A stretch of 7,801 nt of DNA from Pseudomonadota bacterium (GTDB lineage: Bacteria; BMS3Abin14), in assembly GCA_003229755.1 (NCBI GenBank), contig QIFJ01000190.1, positions 1-7,801 on the forward strand. Direction: 5' to 3'. Below are positions 1 to 5,771 of this stretch, piece after piece; the stretch's first letter is position 1; every line of letters begins with the position of its first letter. The notes under the pieces were generated by a model that had not been told where the DNA came from, ran no database searches, and was given only the letters and a program-made list of their open reading frames with translations. The position numbers and the translations under genes are program-made.

Positions 1-237
1 AATGTGTCTGAAGGATTCGAACGTGATGGTGATAAGGAATTTATCCAATTCCTTGCTATTGCAAAAGGCTCTTGCGGTGAAGTTAGATCCCATCTTTACG
101 TTGCGTTGGATCAAGGCTACATCACGCAAGTGGAATTTGACGAGATCTCAGAAAAATCAGAGAAAACCAGTAAAATCATCTACGGGCTGATGAAGTATCT
201 CAAACAAACCAGCATGAAAGGGAAAAAATTCAAATAG
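1..237 (+). CDS. S23-type four-helix-bundle protein, 3' part (5' end outside window)
   Basis: Reading frame open from base 1 to a TAG stop gives 78 residues that begin N-V-S-E-G-F-E-R-D-G. This matches the family's central NIAEGFERDG motif, so the first helix and start codon lie to the left; the apparent GTG at base 4 is an internal Val, not a start. The family (23S rRNA intervening-sequence protein, related in fold to the Avd accessory protein of diversity-generating retroelements) forms small helical bundles that oligomerise; its cellular role is unclear outside rRNA insertions. By hand alignment without gaps, 42 of 78 residues equal the S23 copy at 3924-4313, including the ending K-x-F. 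It converges on the response regulator gene and is followed at once by a heptamer array. No rRNA is present here, so a classical rRNA-intervening setting is excluded for the visible part. Confidence 0.85.
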   Translation, partial: NVSEGFERDGDKEFIQFLAIAKGSCGEVRSHLYVALDQGYITQVEFDEISEKSEKTSKIIYGLMKYLKQTSMKGKKFK

Positions 238-246
238 ATTTTCTTT

Positions 247-301
247 TGGGTCATGGGGCTTGGGGTGTTGGCATGGGTCCTGGGTCTTGGGACTTGAGAC
301 C
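247..301. repeat. Heptamer array A (TGGGTCC family)
   Basis: Eight successive units read TGGGTCA, TGGGGCT, TGGGGTG, TTGGCA (6 bp), TGGGTCC, TGGGTCT, TGGGACT, TGAGACC. The phase continues into CTGGATC at 302-308, which is the base of the terminator hairpin made from the regulator gene's last codons. It fills nearly all the space between the S23 stop codon and the terminator. The same heptamer family recurs at 2031-2058 and 7314-7341. Confidence 0.85.
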
Positions 302-346
302 CTGGATCAAAAACAAGTGAGTTTTACTCACTTGTTTTTGATCCAG
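302..346. terminator. Bidirectional intrinsic terminator, perfect 21-bp inverted repeat
   Basis: Arms 302-322 and 326-346 are exact reverse complements around a TTT loop. The core is an A5 tract, the stem CAAGTGAGT, its complement, then a T5 tract, so either strand reads as stem plus U-run. It sits between two convergent genes, which is where a shared terminator is expected. The right arm is also the last six sense codons of the response regulator plus its TGA, so the left arm is an inverted copy of that gene's end. Confidence 0.75.
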
Positions 347-1698
347 CGTGGATGCTTTATCCCGAACTGCTTGATCTTGTAGTGAATAACCCTCTTGGAG
401 ATCCCCAGAAGTTCAGCGGCGTCCTTCTGCACGAAATTGGTCTTCCTGAGAGCCTCCAGAACGGCTTCCTTTTCAAGTTGCTTCAGGTCCCTGCCAGCGG
501 GGCCGATATCAAGCTCCCTGCCGGAATGATGTATGTCACCGCTCAGCTGAATGTCGGAAGCGTCTATAGTATCTCCATCGCAGTGTATCACTGCCCTCTC
601 AACCACGTTCTTCAACTCCCTGATGTCGCCGGGCCAGGGGTGACCTTTCAGCTTATCTACCGCACTTTTCGTTATGCCGTTTATGCTGTGGTTCATCTCC
701 CCTTTTAAACGCTTAATGAAGTAGCCCGCAAGATCCTCGATATCTTCGATCCTCTTTCTGAGGGGAGGAACGATTATCTCCGTATGACTCAGACGCGCGT
801 AAAGCTCCTTGCTGAAGCGGCCCTCAGTGATCTCACAGCCGAGATCGCTGCTCGTTGAAGAAATGACCCGTACATCTATGGAGATATTCCTGTGACCACC
901 CAGCAACTCGAGCTCGCCATCCTCAATGATCCGCACCAGCTTCGCCTGAGCGTTAAAAGTCAGATCAGTAACTTCGTCCAGGAAGATCGTACCACCGTTA
1001 GCTTGCTCGAACCGGCCGGTCCTCATCTGATCCGCCCCTTCAAAAGCATCAACAGTATGACCGAAAAGCTCGCTTTCCAGAGCGATACCCTTCAGAGCCG
1101 CGCAGTTGACCTTTATGAAGCTGTTATTCTTCCTGTCACTGGAATAGTGTATCGCGCCCGCAAGCAGGGCCTTACCGGTCCCCGGCTCACCAGATATCAG
1201 TACAGTTTTATCTCCTTGTGCCGCTTTATTTACTTTCTGTAGTACTTTTTTTATCGCAGGGCTCTTATTTACGAGGTCTTCGATCCTGTAGATAACATCA
1301 AGTTCGTGCCGAAGATAATCCACCTCGTTTTTTAGCTGTTTCTGACGAAGAGCGCTTTCTATACGCATTTCCAGCTCGGGGATGCCGAAAGGCTTTTCCA
1401 GATAATCAAAGGCTCCAAGTTTCATGGCCTGAATGGCGTGATCCATGGAACCATGGGCTGTCATGATGATAACTTCGGTATCGTGACTGTTGGCCTTCGT
1501 TTCTCGAAGCACATCCATACCGCTTAGCCTGGGCAGCACGAGGTCCGCCAGCACAACGTCGTATTTACGCTCGCAGACCATGCGTATAGCCCTGTCGCCG
1601 TCCTCGACAACATCAACATCGTGCCCGCTGTCCTTGAAAACCAGCGAGATCAGATCCCTGAAATCAAGATCATCTTCGACTACAAGCAAGACACCCAA
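328..1698 (-). CDS. NtrC-family response regulator with degenerate sigma-54 contact loop
   Basis: This 456-residue protein has the full receiver, AAA+ and Fis-type HTH layout. The receiver (about 1-120) has acidic pair E8-D9-D10, phosphoacceptor D52, T80 and K102. The AAA+ domain (about 140-370) has Walker A GEPGTGK (170-176), Walker B GTIFLDE (236-242), a likely arginine finger in ELYARLS (R302) and sensor II in PWPGDIREL. The C-terminal HTH (about 409-445) has the AAELLGISKRVIHYKIKQ pattern. The loop that normally reads GAFTGA reads DAFEGA (217-222), so the Thr that touches sigma-54 is replaced by Glu. The ATPase machinery looks intact, but sigma-54 activation is doubtful. The start is TTG, supported by GGGAG seven bases upstream. 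No sensor kinase is visible. The last codons form one arm of the terminator. Confidence 0.93.
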   Translation of the reverse strand: MGVLLVVEDDLDFRDLISLVFKDSGHDVDVVEDGDRAIRMVCERKYDVVLADLVLPRLSGMDVLRETKANSHDTEVIIMTAHGSMDHAIQAMKLGAFDYLEKPFGIPELEMRIESALRQKQLKNEVDYLRHELDVIYRIEDLVNKSPAIKKVLQKVNKAAQGDKTVLISGEPGTGKALLAGAIHYSSDRKNNSFIKVNCAALKGIALESELFGHTVDAFEGADQMRTGRFEQANGGTIFLDEVTDLTFNAQAKLVRIIEDGELELLGGHRNISIDVRVISSTSSDLGCEITEGRFSKELYARLSHTEIIVPPLRKRIEDIEDLAGYFIKRLKGEMNHSINGITKSAVDKLKGHPWPGDIRELKNVVERAVIHCDGDTIDASDIQLSGDIHHSGRELDIGPAGRDLKQLEKEAVLEALRKTNFVQKDAAELLGISKRVIHYKIKQFGIKHPRWIKNK

Positions 1699-1726
1699 TA
1701 TCTCACTCCCGCGTTTGAACTGAATA

Positions 1727-1740
1727 TGGAAGATCTTCCA
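1727..1740. promoter_or_regulatory. Perfect 14-bp palindrome in the regulator leader
   Basis: TGGAAGATCTTCCA is a perfect dyad 29 bp upstream of the TTG start of the response regulator and downstream of its putative promoter. A regulator of this class could bind here to control its own gene; that is inferred from position and symmetry only. A weaker dyad, CAATATTG, lies at 1772-1779. Confidence 0.4.
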
Positions 1741-1764
1741 CCCTATATCCCCACAATTGCTACA

Positions 1765-1793
1765 GAAATATCAATATTGTAATTTATTGTCAA
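1765..1793 (-). promoter_or_regulatory. Putative sigma-70 promoter of the response regulator
   Basis: On the minus strand a perfect TTGACA (1793-1788) is followed after 17 bp by TATTTC (1770-1765), a poor -10. An alternative -10 is GATATT at 15 bp spacing. The sequence around it is AT-rich and lies about 67 bp from the start codon. Confidence 0.4.
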
Positions 1794-1820
1794 TGGGTTT
1801 GGAGATTTAACATTTATGCT

Positions 1821-1873
1821 TTAGATCATTAGAGCATTAGATATTAGATCATTAGAGCATTAGAAATTAGGGT
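1821..1873. repeat. Array B, 23-bp duplication built of 8+8+7-bp units
   Basis: Units are TTAGATCA, TTAGAGCA, TTAGATA, TTAGATCA, TTAGAGCA, TTAGAAA, TTAGGGT. The block 1821-1843 is repeated at 1844-1866 with one mismatch. Unlike the other arrays the basic period alternates between 8 and 7, so it may be a relative of the heptamer arrays or a separate type. Confidence 0.8.
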
Positions 1874-1919
1874 TCATCTCCCGATTCGTTGGTGGGATTT
1901 CGGTGTATATTATTCATAA

Positions 1920-2018
1920 GGCCGGGTTGTTGGTGTAATCACTCGCCTTCGCAACCCCCTTTTAGCTTCGCTTCGTGATTCACCAAAACCCAGGCCTACA
2001 GGCGTGACTCGCGATGAC
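1920..2018. repeat. Imperfect inverted repeat with GTCATTGCGAG-like tail
   Basis: Arms 1920-1942 (starts GGCCGGGTTG, ends GTAATCAC) and 1975-1996 (starts GTGATTCACC, ends CAGGCC) pair along most of their length with small gaps. The 32-base interior carries CTTCGCTTC. The tail CTCGCGATGAC (2008-2018) is identical to the right end of the element at 2823-2904. This is read as a decayed member of the same dispersed repeat family; the left boundary is uncertain. Confidence 0.5.
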
Positions 2019-2023
2019 ATTTT

Positions 2024-2058
2024 TTGATCCTGGGTCTTGGGTCCTGGGACTTGGGACT
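2024..2058. repeat. Heptamer array C (TGGGTCC family)
   Basis: Five exact-phase units: TTGATCC, TGGGTCT, TGGGTCC, TGGGACT, TGGGACT. The same heptamers as array A are found 1.7 kb away, here with no flanking gene end. A short GC hairpin (CCGGC, loop CATGT, GCCGG) follows at 2059-2073. Confidence 0.8.
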
Positions 2059-2119
2059 CCGGCCATGTGCCGGCCCGGGAGGTTAGGTGGGGGTGGTAGT
2101 AGTTGATAGTTAATTGTTT

Positions 2120-2161
2120 ACCAGAAACCAGAAACTAGAAACCAGAAACTATCACTAACCA
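2120..2161. repeat. Heptamer array D (ACCAGAA family)
   Basis: Units are ACCAGAA, ACCAGAA, ACTAGAA, ACCAGAA, ACTATCA, then the decayed CTAACCA. The sequence to its left (TAGTTGA, TAGTTAA, from 2100) keeps a 7-bp rhythm too. The reverse complement contains TGG every seven bases, as in the other families. Confidence 0.75.
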
Positions 2162-2171
2162 CGCACCACGA

Positions 2172-2207
2172 AAGACCCTTGATTAGGTCTTAATATGGTG
2201 CTATATT
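2172..2207 (+). promoter_or_regulatory. Promoter with overlapping dyad for the toxin-antitoxin pair
   Basis: TTGATT (2179-2184) and TATATT (2202-2207) are separated by 17 bp, a good sigma-70 match. The inverted repeat AAGACC/GGTCTT (2172-2177 and 2186-2191) encloses the -35 box. Phd-type antitoxins repress their own promoters through such dyads, so this is a plausible operator; binding is inferred. Confidence 0.6.
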
Positions 2208-2236
2208 TAGCCCCAAATAATTATGGGAGGTATACT

Positions 2237-2488
2237 ATGAGACTCGTATTAGCCAATATATCTGCGAGCATAACGGAGTTGAAAAAGAACCCTAGTGCAC
2301 TACTTAAACGTGCTTCTGGAGAACCTGTCGTGATCCTTAATCACAACAAACCGACTGCATATCTGGTTCCAGCAGAAGCATTCGAATCATTAATGGATCA
2401 GCTTGAAGACCTCGAGCTCGCGCCGATAGTAAGGGAGCGCCAAGCAGAGAAACCACAGGCAATTGATATAGATATAGATGAGTTATAA
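2237..2488 (+). CDS. Phd/YefM-family antitoxin of a RelE-type system
   Basis: The 83-residue protein begins MRLVLANISASITELKKNPS, the typical Phd/YefM N-terminus that folds into a DNA-binding dimer. It continues with PVVILNHNKPTAYLVPAEAFESL, also typical of the family. The acidic C-terminus (AIDIDIDEL) is expected to be the flexible tail that covers the toxin. The start at 2237 is chosen because GGGAGG ends six bases before it; an in-frame ATG at 2195 would add 14 residues, lies upstream of the predicted transcript and lacks a ribosome site. The gene overlaps the toxin gene by 11 bp, so the two are co-transcribed and probably translationally coupled. It normally neutralises the RNase and represses the operon. 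Confidence 0.92.
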   Translation: MRLVLANISASITELKKNPSALLKRASGEPVVILNHNKPTAYLVPAEAFESLMDQLEDLELAPIVRERQAEKPQAIDIDIDEL

Positions 2489-2768
2489 ACTCGCCTTCCT
2501 GCCAAGTGCTCTTAAAGAATGGCGCAGGCTGGACAACAACACCCGTAACCAGTTGAAGAAAAAACTTGCCGACAGGCTCCTCGATCCTCACATCACATCA
2601 GACCGTTTAAGCGGGTTTTCCAACCATTACAAGATTAAACTTCGAGCTGTGGGATATCGACTTGTTTATGAGGTCGAGGAAGACAAGGTTAGAGTCCTCG
2701 TGATCGCTGTGGGGAAACGCGAGAGAAGCGCTGTTTATAAGTCCGCGAAAAAACGTTTCAAGGATTGA
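2478..2768 (+). CDS. relE: RelE-family mRNA interferase toxin
   Basis: The 96 residues resemble E. coli RelE along the full length, with ALKEWRRLD near the start, YKIKLR, GYRLVYEV and VGKRERSAVYKSA. The residues known to matter for ribosome-dependent mRNA cleavage fall at the same numbers as in RelE: K52, K54, R61, R81 and Y87. The protein therefore looks catalytically intact. The start ATG lies inside the end of the antitoxin gene with no clear ribosome site of its own, consistent with coupling. The gene is convergent with the epimerase gene. The function cannot be separated from close relatives such as StbE or YoeB without comparison, but RelE is the best match. Confidence 0.93.
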   Translation: MSYKLAFLPSALKEWRRLDNNTRNQLKKKLADRLLDPHITSDRLSGFSNHYKIKLRAVGYRLVYEVEEDKVRVLVIAVGKRERSAVYKSAKKRFKD

Positions 2769-2822
2769 AATGTTTGGATATTGTAAATTCGAAATTGGGT
2801 TTGGGGAGGGTGATAATATGCA

Positions 2823-2904
2823 GTCATTGCGAGAAGCGTCGCAGGATGCGGAGCGACGCGGCAATCTTATAAGATCGCTTCGTCATTGTATTCCTCGCGA
2901 TGAC
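2823..2904. repeat. Dispersed palindromic element of the GTCATTGCGAG type
   Basis: The left end GTCATTGCGAG (2823-2833) and right end CTCGCGATGAC (2894-2904) are inverted copies with one mismatch. Inside are the stem GCGTCGC/GCGACGC (2836-2842 and 2853-2859) and the palindrome ATCTTATAAGAT (2864-2875). Elements opening with GTCATTGCGAG are widespread REP-like intergenic repeats in many bacteria. It lies between the convergent relE and epimerase genes. Any short reading frame across it is accidental. Confidence 0.75.
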
Positions 2905-2911
2905 TTTACTT

Positions 2912-2939
2912 GGAACCTGGAACTATTACGCATCACGAA
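2912..2939. repeat. Heptamer array E at the 3' end of the WbpP-like gene
   Basis: Units GGAACCT, GGAACTA, TTACGCA, TCACGAA run in one 7-bp phase. The last unit contains the gene's stop codon (TGA on the minus strand). On the minus strand three consecutive units carry TGA, TAA and TAG at about the same place, giving stops in all three frames. The first two units belong to the TGGAACC family seen at both ends of the S23 gene at 3924-4313. Confidence 0.6.
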
Positions 2940-3862
2940 CTCTCATATGTCAAACTAAGGCCCTCCTCAAACCCGACAACCGGCTCATACCCTAACAATT
3001 CACGGGCAAGAGAGATATCCGCCTGGGAGTCTCTTACGTCCCCGGATCTCGGGTCCGTGTCTGTACGCTTTGCCTTCCTGCCCGCTGCTTTCTCCAGGGA
3101 TTTCAGTAGATAGTTCACTGAGAATCGATCTCCGCAGGCGATATTGACCGCCTGACCCTGAAGGGATCCAGCCTCAATGGCGAGCCTGTTTGCCTCGACA
3201 ACGTTCTGGACGTATGTAAAGTCCCTGGTCTGCTCCCCATCTCCGAAGATCGTTGCTGGTTCGCCATCCTTAACAGCCGTTATGAAGAGAGGGACAACAG
3301 CCGCGTACTGGCTCTTGGGGTCCTGTCTCGGACCGAATATATTGAAATAACGCAAGGATACCGTCTCCATGCCGAACAGCTCAGCAAAGAGCCTGCAGTA
3401 CTGTTCTCCCACCAGCTTCTGTAAAGCATACGGGGACAGGGGATGAGTAGGCATAGTCTCTACCTTGGGTAGAGTGGGCGTGTCACCGTACACCGATGAT
3501 GAAGATGCGAAGATGAATCGCCCTACCCCGCTCTCACTTGCCGCTATCAGCATATTTAGAGTGCCTGTGATGTTTATTTCGTTGCTCAAAAGCGGGTCCT
3601 TGATACTCCTGGGAACGGAGGGTAGAGCTGCCTGATGAAGAACAACATCGACGCCCAGTACAGCTTCCCGACACGCGTCCAGATCCCTGATATCAACTTC
3701 ATGTATAACTTCTAGTTCGTCTGCTATCTCACTGATATTCTGGCGTTTTCCAGTTAGAAAATTATCCAGAACAGAAACTTCATATTTTTCTTCAAGTAAT
3801 CCTCGAACAATGTGGGACCCTATGAAGCCGGCGCCGCCGGTTACCAGAACTCGGGATGACAT
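2933..3862 (-). CDS. wbpP: UDP-N-acetylglucosamine 4-epimerase (WbpP/TviC-like)
   Basis: This is a 309-residue extended short-chain dehydrogenase. It has the NAD-binding GGAGFIG (9-15), an ASSSSVYGD active-site stretch (119-127) and the catalytic pair Y145/K149. QAALPSVPRSIKDPLLSN, LRYFNIFGPRQDP, FGDGEQTRDFTYVQN and GDVRDSQADIS follow the Pseudomonas WbpP pattern closely, which points to N-acetylated UDP-hexose substrates: UDP-GlcNAc to UDP-GalNAc, or UDP-GlcNAcA to UDP-GalNAcA. It is slightly shorter than WbpP at the C-terminus. It is the last gene of the leftward cluster, 61 bp after an S23 gene. The ATG start lies in the loop of a 12-bp hairpin, with the GGGG ribosome site in its stem. Substrate choice between the sugar and the uronic acid cannot be settled here. 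Confidence 0.85.
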   Translation of the reverse strand: MSSRVLVTGGAGFIGSHIVRGLLEEKYEVSVLDNFLTGKRQNISEIADELEVIHEVDIRDLDACREAVLGVDVVLHQAALPSVPRSIKDPLLSNEINITGTLNMLIAASESGVGRFIFASSSSVYGDTPTLPKVETMPTHPLSPYALQKLVGEQYCRLFAELFGMETVSLRYFNIFGPRQDPKSQYAAVVPLFITAVKDGEPATIFGDGEQTRDFTYVQNVVEANRLAIEAGSLQGQAVNIACGDRFSVNYLLKSLEKAAGRKAKRTDTDPRSGDVRDSQADISLARELLGYEPVVGFEEGLSLTYESS

Positions 3863-3882
3863 TATTGAACCCCGAGTTCTGG
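3844..3882 (-). promoter_or_regulatory. Hairpin enclosing the WbpP-like start codon
   Basis: CCAGAACTCGGG (3844-3855) and CCCGAGTTCTGG (3871-3882) are perfect inverted repeats around a 15-base loop that contains the start codon. On the mRNA the upstream arm holds the weak ribosome site and the downstream arm is codons 3-7 (from the last base of codon 2). The same arms with the same loop length surround the galE start. Folding would block initiation, so it may gate translation; alternatively it is a DNA-level inverted duplication. Confidence 0.65.
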
Positions 3883-3883
3883 A

Positions 3884-3911
3884 GTTCCAGGTTCCAGGTT
3901 CCAGGTTCCAG
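3884..3911. repeat. Heptamer array F (GTTCCAG x4)
   Basis: Four identical GTTCCAG units start two bases after the hairpin at the WbpP-like start. They form the left inverted arm of the S23 cassette. Array G is the same heptamer on the other strand. Confidence 0.9.
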
Positions 3912-3923
3912 GGATATTGTTAT

Positions 3924-4313
3924 TCAAACGAATTTCCTCCCAACCATATTTACCGATTTGAGATATTTTATAAAACCAGATATCAACCGACTGGTCTCTT
4001 CAGACAGGTCCATCAAGTCATTGAACTTATCATCTGATAGATACCCGAGATCCTTCGCCAAATACAACTGCGTCCGAACTTCTCCAGAGGAAGATTTAGC
4101 CACCGATAAGAAGCTGATAAACTCTTTATTTCCATCCCTTTCAAAGCCTTCGGCAATATTCGAGATGGTCGAAATAGCGGACCGTCTTATCTGATCTTTA
4201 AGTGCATAATCTTTCGAAAATGCGCTTTCGGATGTTGCCGAATAAACAACTTTAACAAGATCACGTGCTTTTTTCCATGCATTGATTTCTTCAAACCTTT
4301 TTATACCACTCAT
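3924..4313 (-). CDS. S23-type four-helix-bundle protein, complete
   Basis: The 129-residue protein has the full family layout. The N-terminal helix carries FEEINAWKKARDLVKVVY, followed by DQIRRSAISTISNIAEGFERDG (about 41-62), then KEFISFLSVAKSSSGEVRTQL and a final helix ending KYLKSVNMVGRKFV. It is alpha-helical and cytoplasmic by composition, with no signal or membrane segment. Start ATG is supported by AAGGAGAG four bases upstream. It is a close relative of the partial copy at 1-237 and more distant from the copy at 5772-6140. It lies inside a sugar-nucleotide cluster on the same strand, flanked by inverted heptamer arrays. No catalytic residues are known for the family. An RNA- or DNA-binding scaffold is possible but not shown. 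Confidence 0.92.
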   Translation of the reverse strand: MSGIKRFEEINAWKKARDLVKVVYSATSESAFSKDYALKDQIRRSAISTISNIAEGFERDGNKEFISFLSVAKSSSGEVRTQLYLAKDLGYLSDDKFNDLMDLSEETSRLISGFIKYLKSVNMVGRKFV

Positions 4314-4338
4314 TTGTCTCTCCTTTCATTAAATATGA

Positions 4339-4367
4339 TTTAGATAAGAGACAATTAAGTGTTTCAA
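4339..4367 (-). promoter_or_regulatory. Weak putative promoter of the internal S23 gene
   Basis: On the minus strand TTGAAA (4367-4362) is followed after 17 bp by TCTAAA (4344-4339), a 5/6 and 4/6 match. It lies 26 bp before the start codon inside the inverted-arm cassette, so the gene may carry its own promoter. Confidence 0.3.
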
Positions 4368-4405
4368 GTATTATGCCAAAAAGTGAAACATAATAGTGTC
4401 ATCCT

Positions 4406-4433
4406 TGGAACCTGGAACCTGGAACCTGGAACT
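4406..4433. repeat. Heptamer array G (TGGAACC x4)
   Basis: Units TGGAACC, TGGAACC, TGGAACC, TGGAACT in exact phase form the right inverted arm of the S23 cassette. They adjoin directly the hairpin made from the end of the WbpA-like gene. Confidence 0.9.
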
Positions 4434-4461
4434 CGAGTTTGGTCTATATGGACCAAACTCG
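4434..4461 (-). repeat. Hairpin copying the last codons of the WbpA-like gene
   Basis: CGAGTTTGGTC (4434-4444) and GACCAAACTCG (4451-4461) are perfect 11-bp arms around a 6-base loop. The right arm encodes R-V-W-S; the TAG stop lies at the loop. No U-run follows on the minus strand, so it is a poor intrinsic terminator. It is instead comparable to the inverted copies at the ends of three other genes in this window. Confidence 0.7.
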
Positions 4462-5757
4462 GTCCCCACCCGCTCCCCTCATCGCGTTCCTCGTATCCAG
4501 GATCAAAGGAGCGTGCTTCAGTACCAGCTGGTAATCAAAGGCGTCGTGGTCGGCAATGATCACAACAAGGTCTGCTGAAGTGAGCGTTTCCTTGTTAAGC
4601 TCCACCCTCTCGATGTGTGAATCAATACCCTCAACGGCAAGGTCATCGACATATGGGTCAGCATACACTATATCAGCCCCCTTAAGGTTCAATTTCATAA
4701 TTATATCGAGGGCTGGAGATTCCCTGGTGTCGTCGATGTTCTTTTTGTAGGCTACGCCCAGGATCAGCACCCTCGAGCCGCTGACGGACTTGCCGGCGGC
4801 GTTCAGGGCGTCCATGGCCTTGCCCACTACATGCAGCGGCATATAGCTGTTGACCTGGCCCGCTAGTTCAATGAATCTGGCCTCAAAACCTACGGACCTG
4901 GCCTTCCAGGAAAGATAGAACGGGTCTATCGGGATGCAGTGGCCCCCCAGGCCTGGGCCCGGGAAAAAGGGCATGAAGCCGAAGGGCTTTGTAGCCGCGC
5001 CCTCTATCACCTCCCAGACGTTTATGCCCATCTGGTTGCACATGAGGGCGATCTCGTTGACAAGGCCGATATTGACGCTCCTGAAGGTATTTTCCAGCAG
5101 CTTTATCATCTCGGCAACCCGCGTGGAGCTGACAGCATGGACTTTTTCAACTACGTTTCCGTAAAGGGCCGAAGCTACATCAGTACACGCGGGCGTCACG
5201 CCCCCGACAACTTTCGGGATATTTCCCGTGTGATACACGGGGTTTCCCGGATCAACCCTCTCCGGGGAAAACGCGACGAAGATATCGCTGCCAACCCGCA
5301 ATTTAGAGCCTGTGAGCGCGGAAACAACTATCTCTTCGGTAGTGCCGGGATAGGAGGTGCTTTCAAGGACTATGAGCATTCCGGGATGGATGTATTTCTT
5401 TATCTCCTGTAAAGCTTCCACAATGAAGGAAATATCGGGGTCCCTTGTCTTTCGAAGGGGCGTCGGCACGCAGATACTGACTGTATCACACTCAGAGAGG
5501 ACCGAGTAATCGCTCCCGGCGGTTAACCTCCCGTTTTTCACCGCCTTTTGAAGCTCATCATCGGATACATCGGGTATGTACGATTCGCCGTTACATACCA
5601 TTCTTGCCTTTTCCGGATCAACATCCACACCCCTCACATTGAACCCGGCATTGGCAAGCCCCACCGCCAGCGGCAGACCCACATATCCCAGTCCAATAAC
5701 AGCGCATACCGCCTTCCTGTCCTCGATCTTCTCCAGCAACTCAATCTTATTCGTCAT
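4444..5757 (-). CDS. wbpA: UDP-N-acetyl-D-glucosamine 6-dehydrogenase (WbpA-like)
   Basis: This 437-residue protein belongs to the UDP-glucose/GDP-mannose dehydrogenase family. It has the N-terminal Rossmann motif VIGLGYVGLPLA (20-31), the substrate-domain motif EMIKLLENTFRSVNI with K219 and N223, and the catalytic cysteine C274 in GLGGHCIPIDPFYLSWKA. The C-terminal domain has GVAYKKNIDDTRESPA (334-349). GGHCIPIDPFYL with VPTPLRKTRDPD is typical of WbpA/TviB-type UDP-HexNAc dehydrogenases rather than UDP-glucose dehydrogenases. It would oxidise UDP-GlcNAc to UDP-GlcNAcA with two NAD+. The start ATG has AAGGGA six bases upstream, only 14 bp after an S23 gene. Paired with the WbpP-like epimerase it supports UDP-GalNAcA synthesis for a surface glycan. 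Other HexNAc or HexNAcyl substrates remain possible. Confidence 0.9.
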   Translation of the reverse strand: MTNKIELLEKIEDRKAVCAVIGLGYVGLPLAVGLANAGFNVRGVDVDPEKARMVCNGESYIPDVSDDELQKAVKNGRLTAGSDYSVLSECDTVSICVPTPLRKTRDPDISFIVEALQEIKKYIHPGMLIVLESTSYPGTTEEIVVSALTGSKLRVGSDIFVAFSPERVDPGNPVYHTGNIPKVVGGVTPACTDVASALYGNVVEKVHAVSSTRVAEMIKLLENTFRSVNIGLVNEIALMCNQMGINVWEVIEGAATKPFGFMPFFPGPGLGGHCIPIDPFYLSWKARSVGFEARFIELAGQVNSYMPLHVVGKAMDALNAAGKSVSGSRVLILGVAYKKNIDDTRESPALDIIMKLNLKGADIVYADPYVDDLAVEGIDSHIERVELNKETLTSADLVVIIADHDAFDYQLVLKHAPLILDTRNAMRGAGGDRVWSI

Positions 5758-5771
5758 CCTCTATCCCTTCG

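Larger units (their letters stand above)
1699..2236. other. Gene-free 538-bp interval made of several repeat types
   Basis: No convincing coding frame exists here on either strand. From left to right it contains the regulator leader and promoter, an 8/8/7-bp array (1821-1873), an imperfect inverted repeat (1920-1996) with a repeat-like tail ending at 2018, a TGGGTCC-type array (2024-2058) with a small GC hairpin (CCGGC/GCCGG, 2059-2073), a GT-rich linker, an ACCAGAA array (2120-2161), and the promoter of the toxin-antitoxin pair. It separates divergently transcribed units. Confidence 0.8.
3882..4434. mobile_element. Candidate S23 cassette bounded by 34-bp inverted heptamer arms
   Basis: The left arm 3882-3915 (GA, four GTTCCAG units, GGAT) and the right arm 4401-4434 are reverse complements with one mismatch in 34. 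Between them lies only one S23 gene with its own ribosome site and a possible promoter. The cassette sits between two same-strand sugar genes that would otherwise be adjacent. The arms are simple tandem heptamers rather than a normal transposon end, and no transposase is present. Mobility is therefore an inference from symmetry and position. Confidence 0.45.

Noticed and set aside
352..1723. Plus-strand open frames opposite the response regulator
   Set aside because: They lie antisense to a full-length conserved protein and show no family motifs.
2195..2236. Longer antitoxin start at 2195
   Set aside because: It lacks a ribosome site and precedes the predicted transcription start; GGGAGG fits the ATG at 2237.
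2770..2958. Small protein gene after relE
   Set aside because: The frame is made of the GTCATTGCGAG-type repeat and array E and has no ribosome site or family match.
4362..4379. Sigma-54-type promoter upstream of the internal S23 gene
   Set aside because: The minus strand reads TGGCATAATACTTGAA, with a good -24 element, but the essential GC of the -12 element is GA, and the regulator in the window has lost its GAFTGA Thr.
4939..5412. Plus-strand 157-residue frame opposite the WbpA-like gene
   Set aside because: It is an antisense shadow of a conserved coding region with no recognisable domain.
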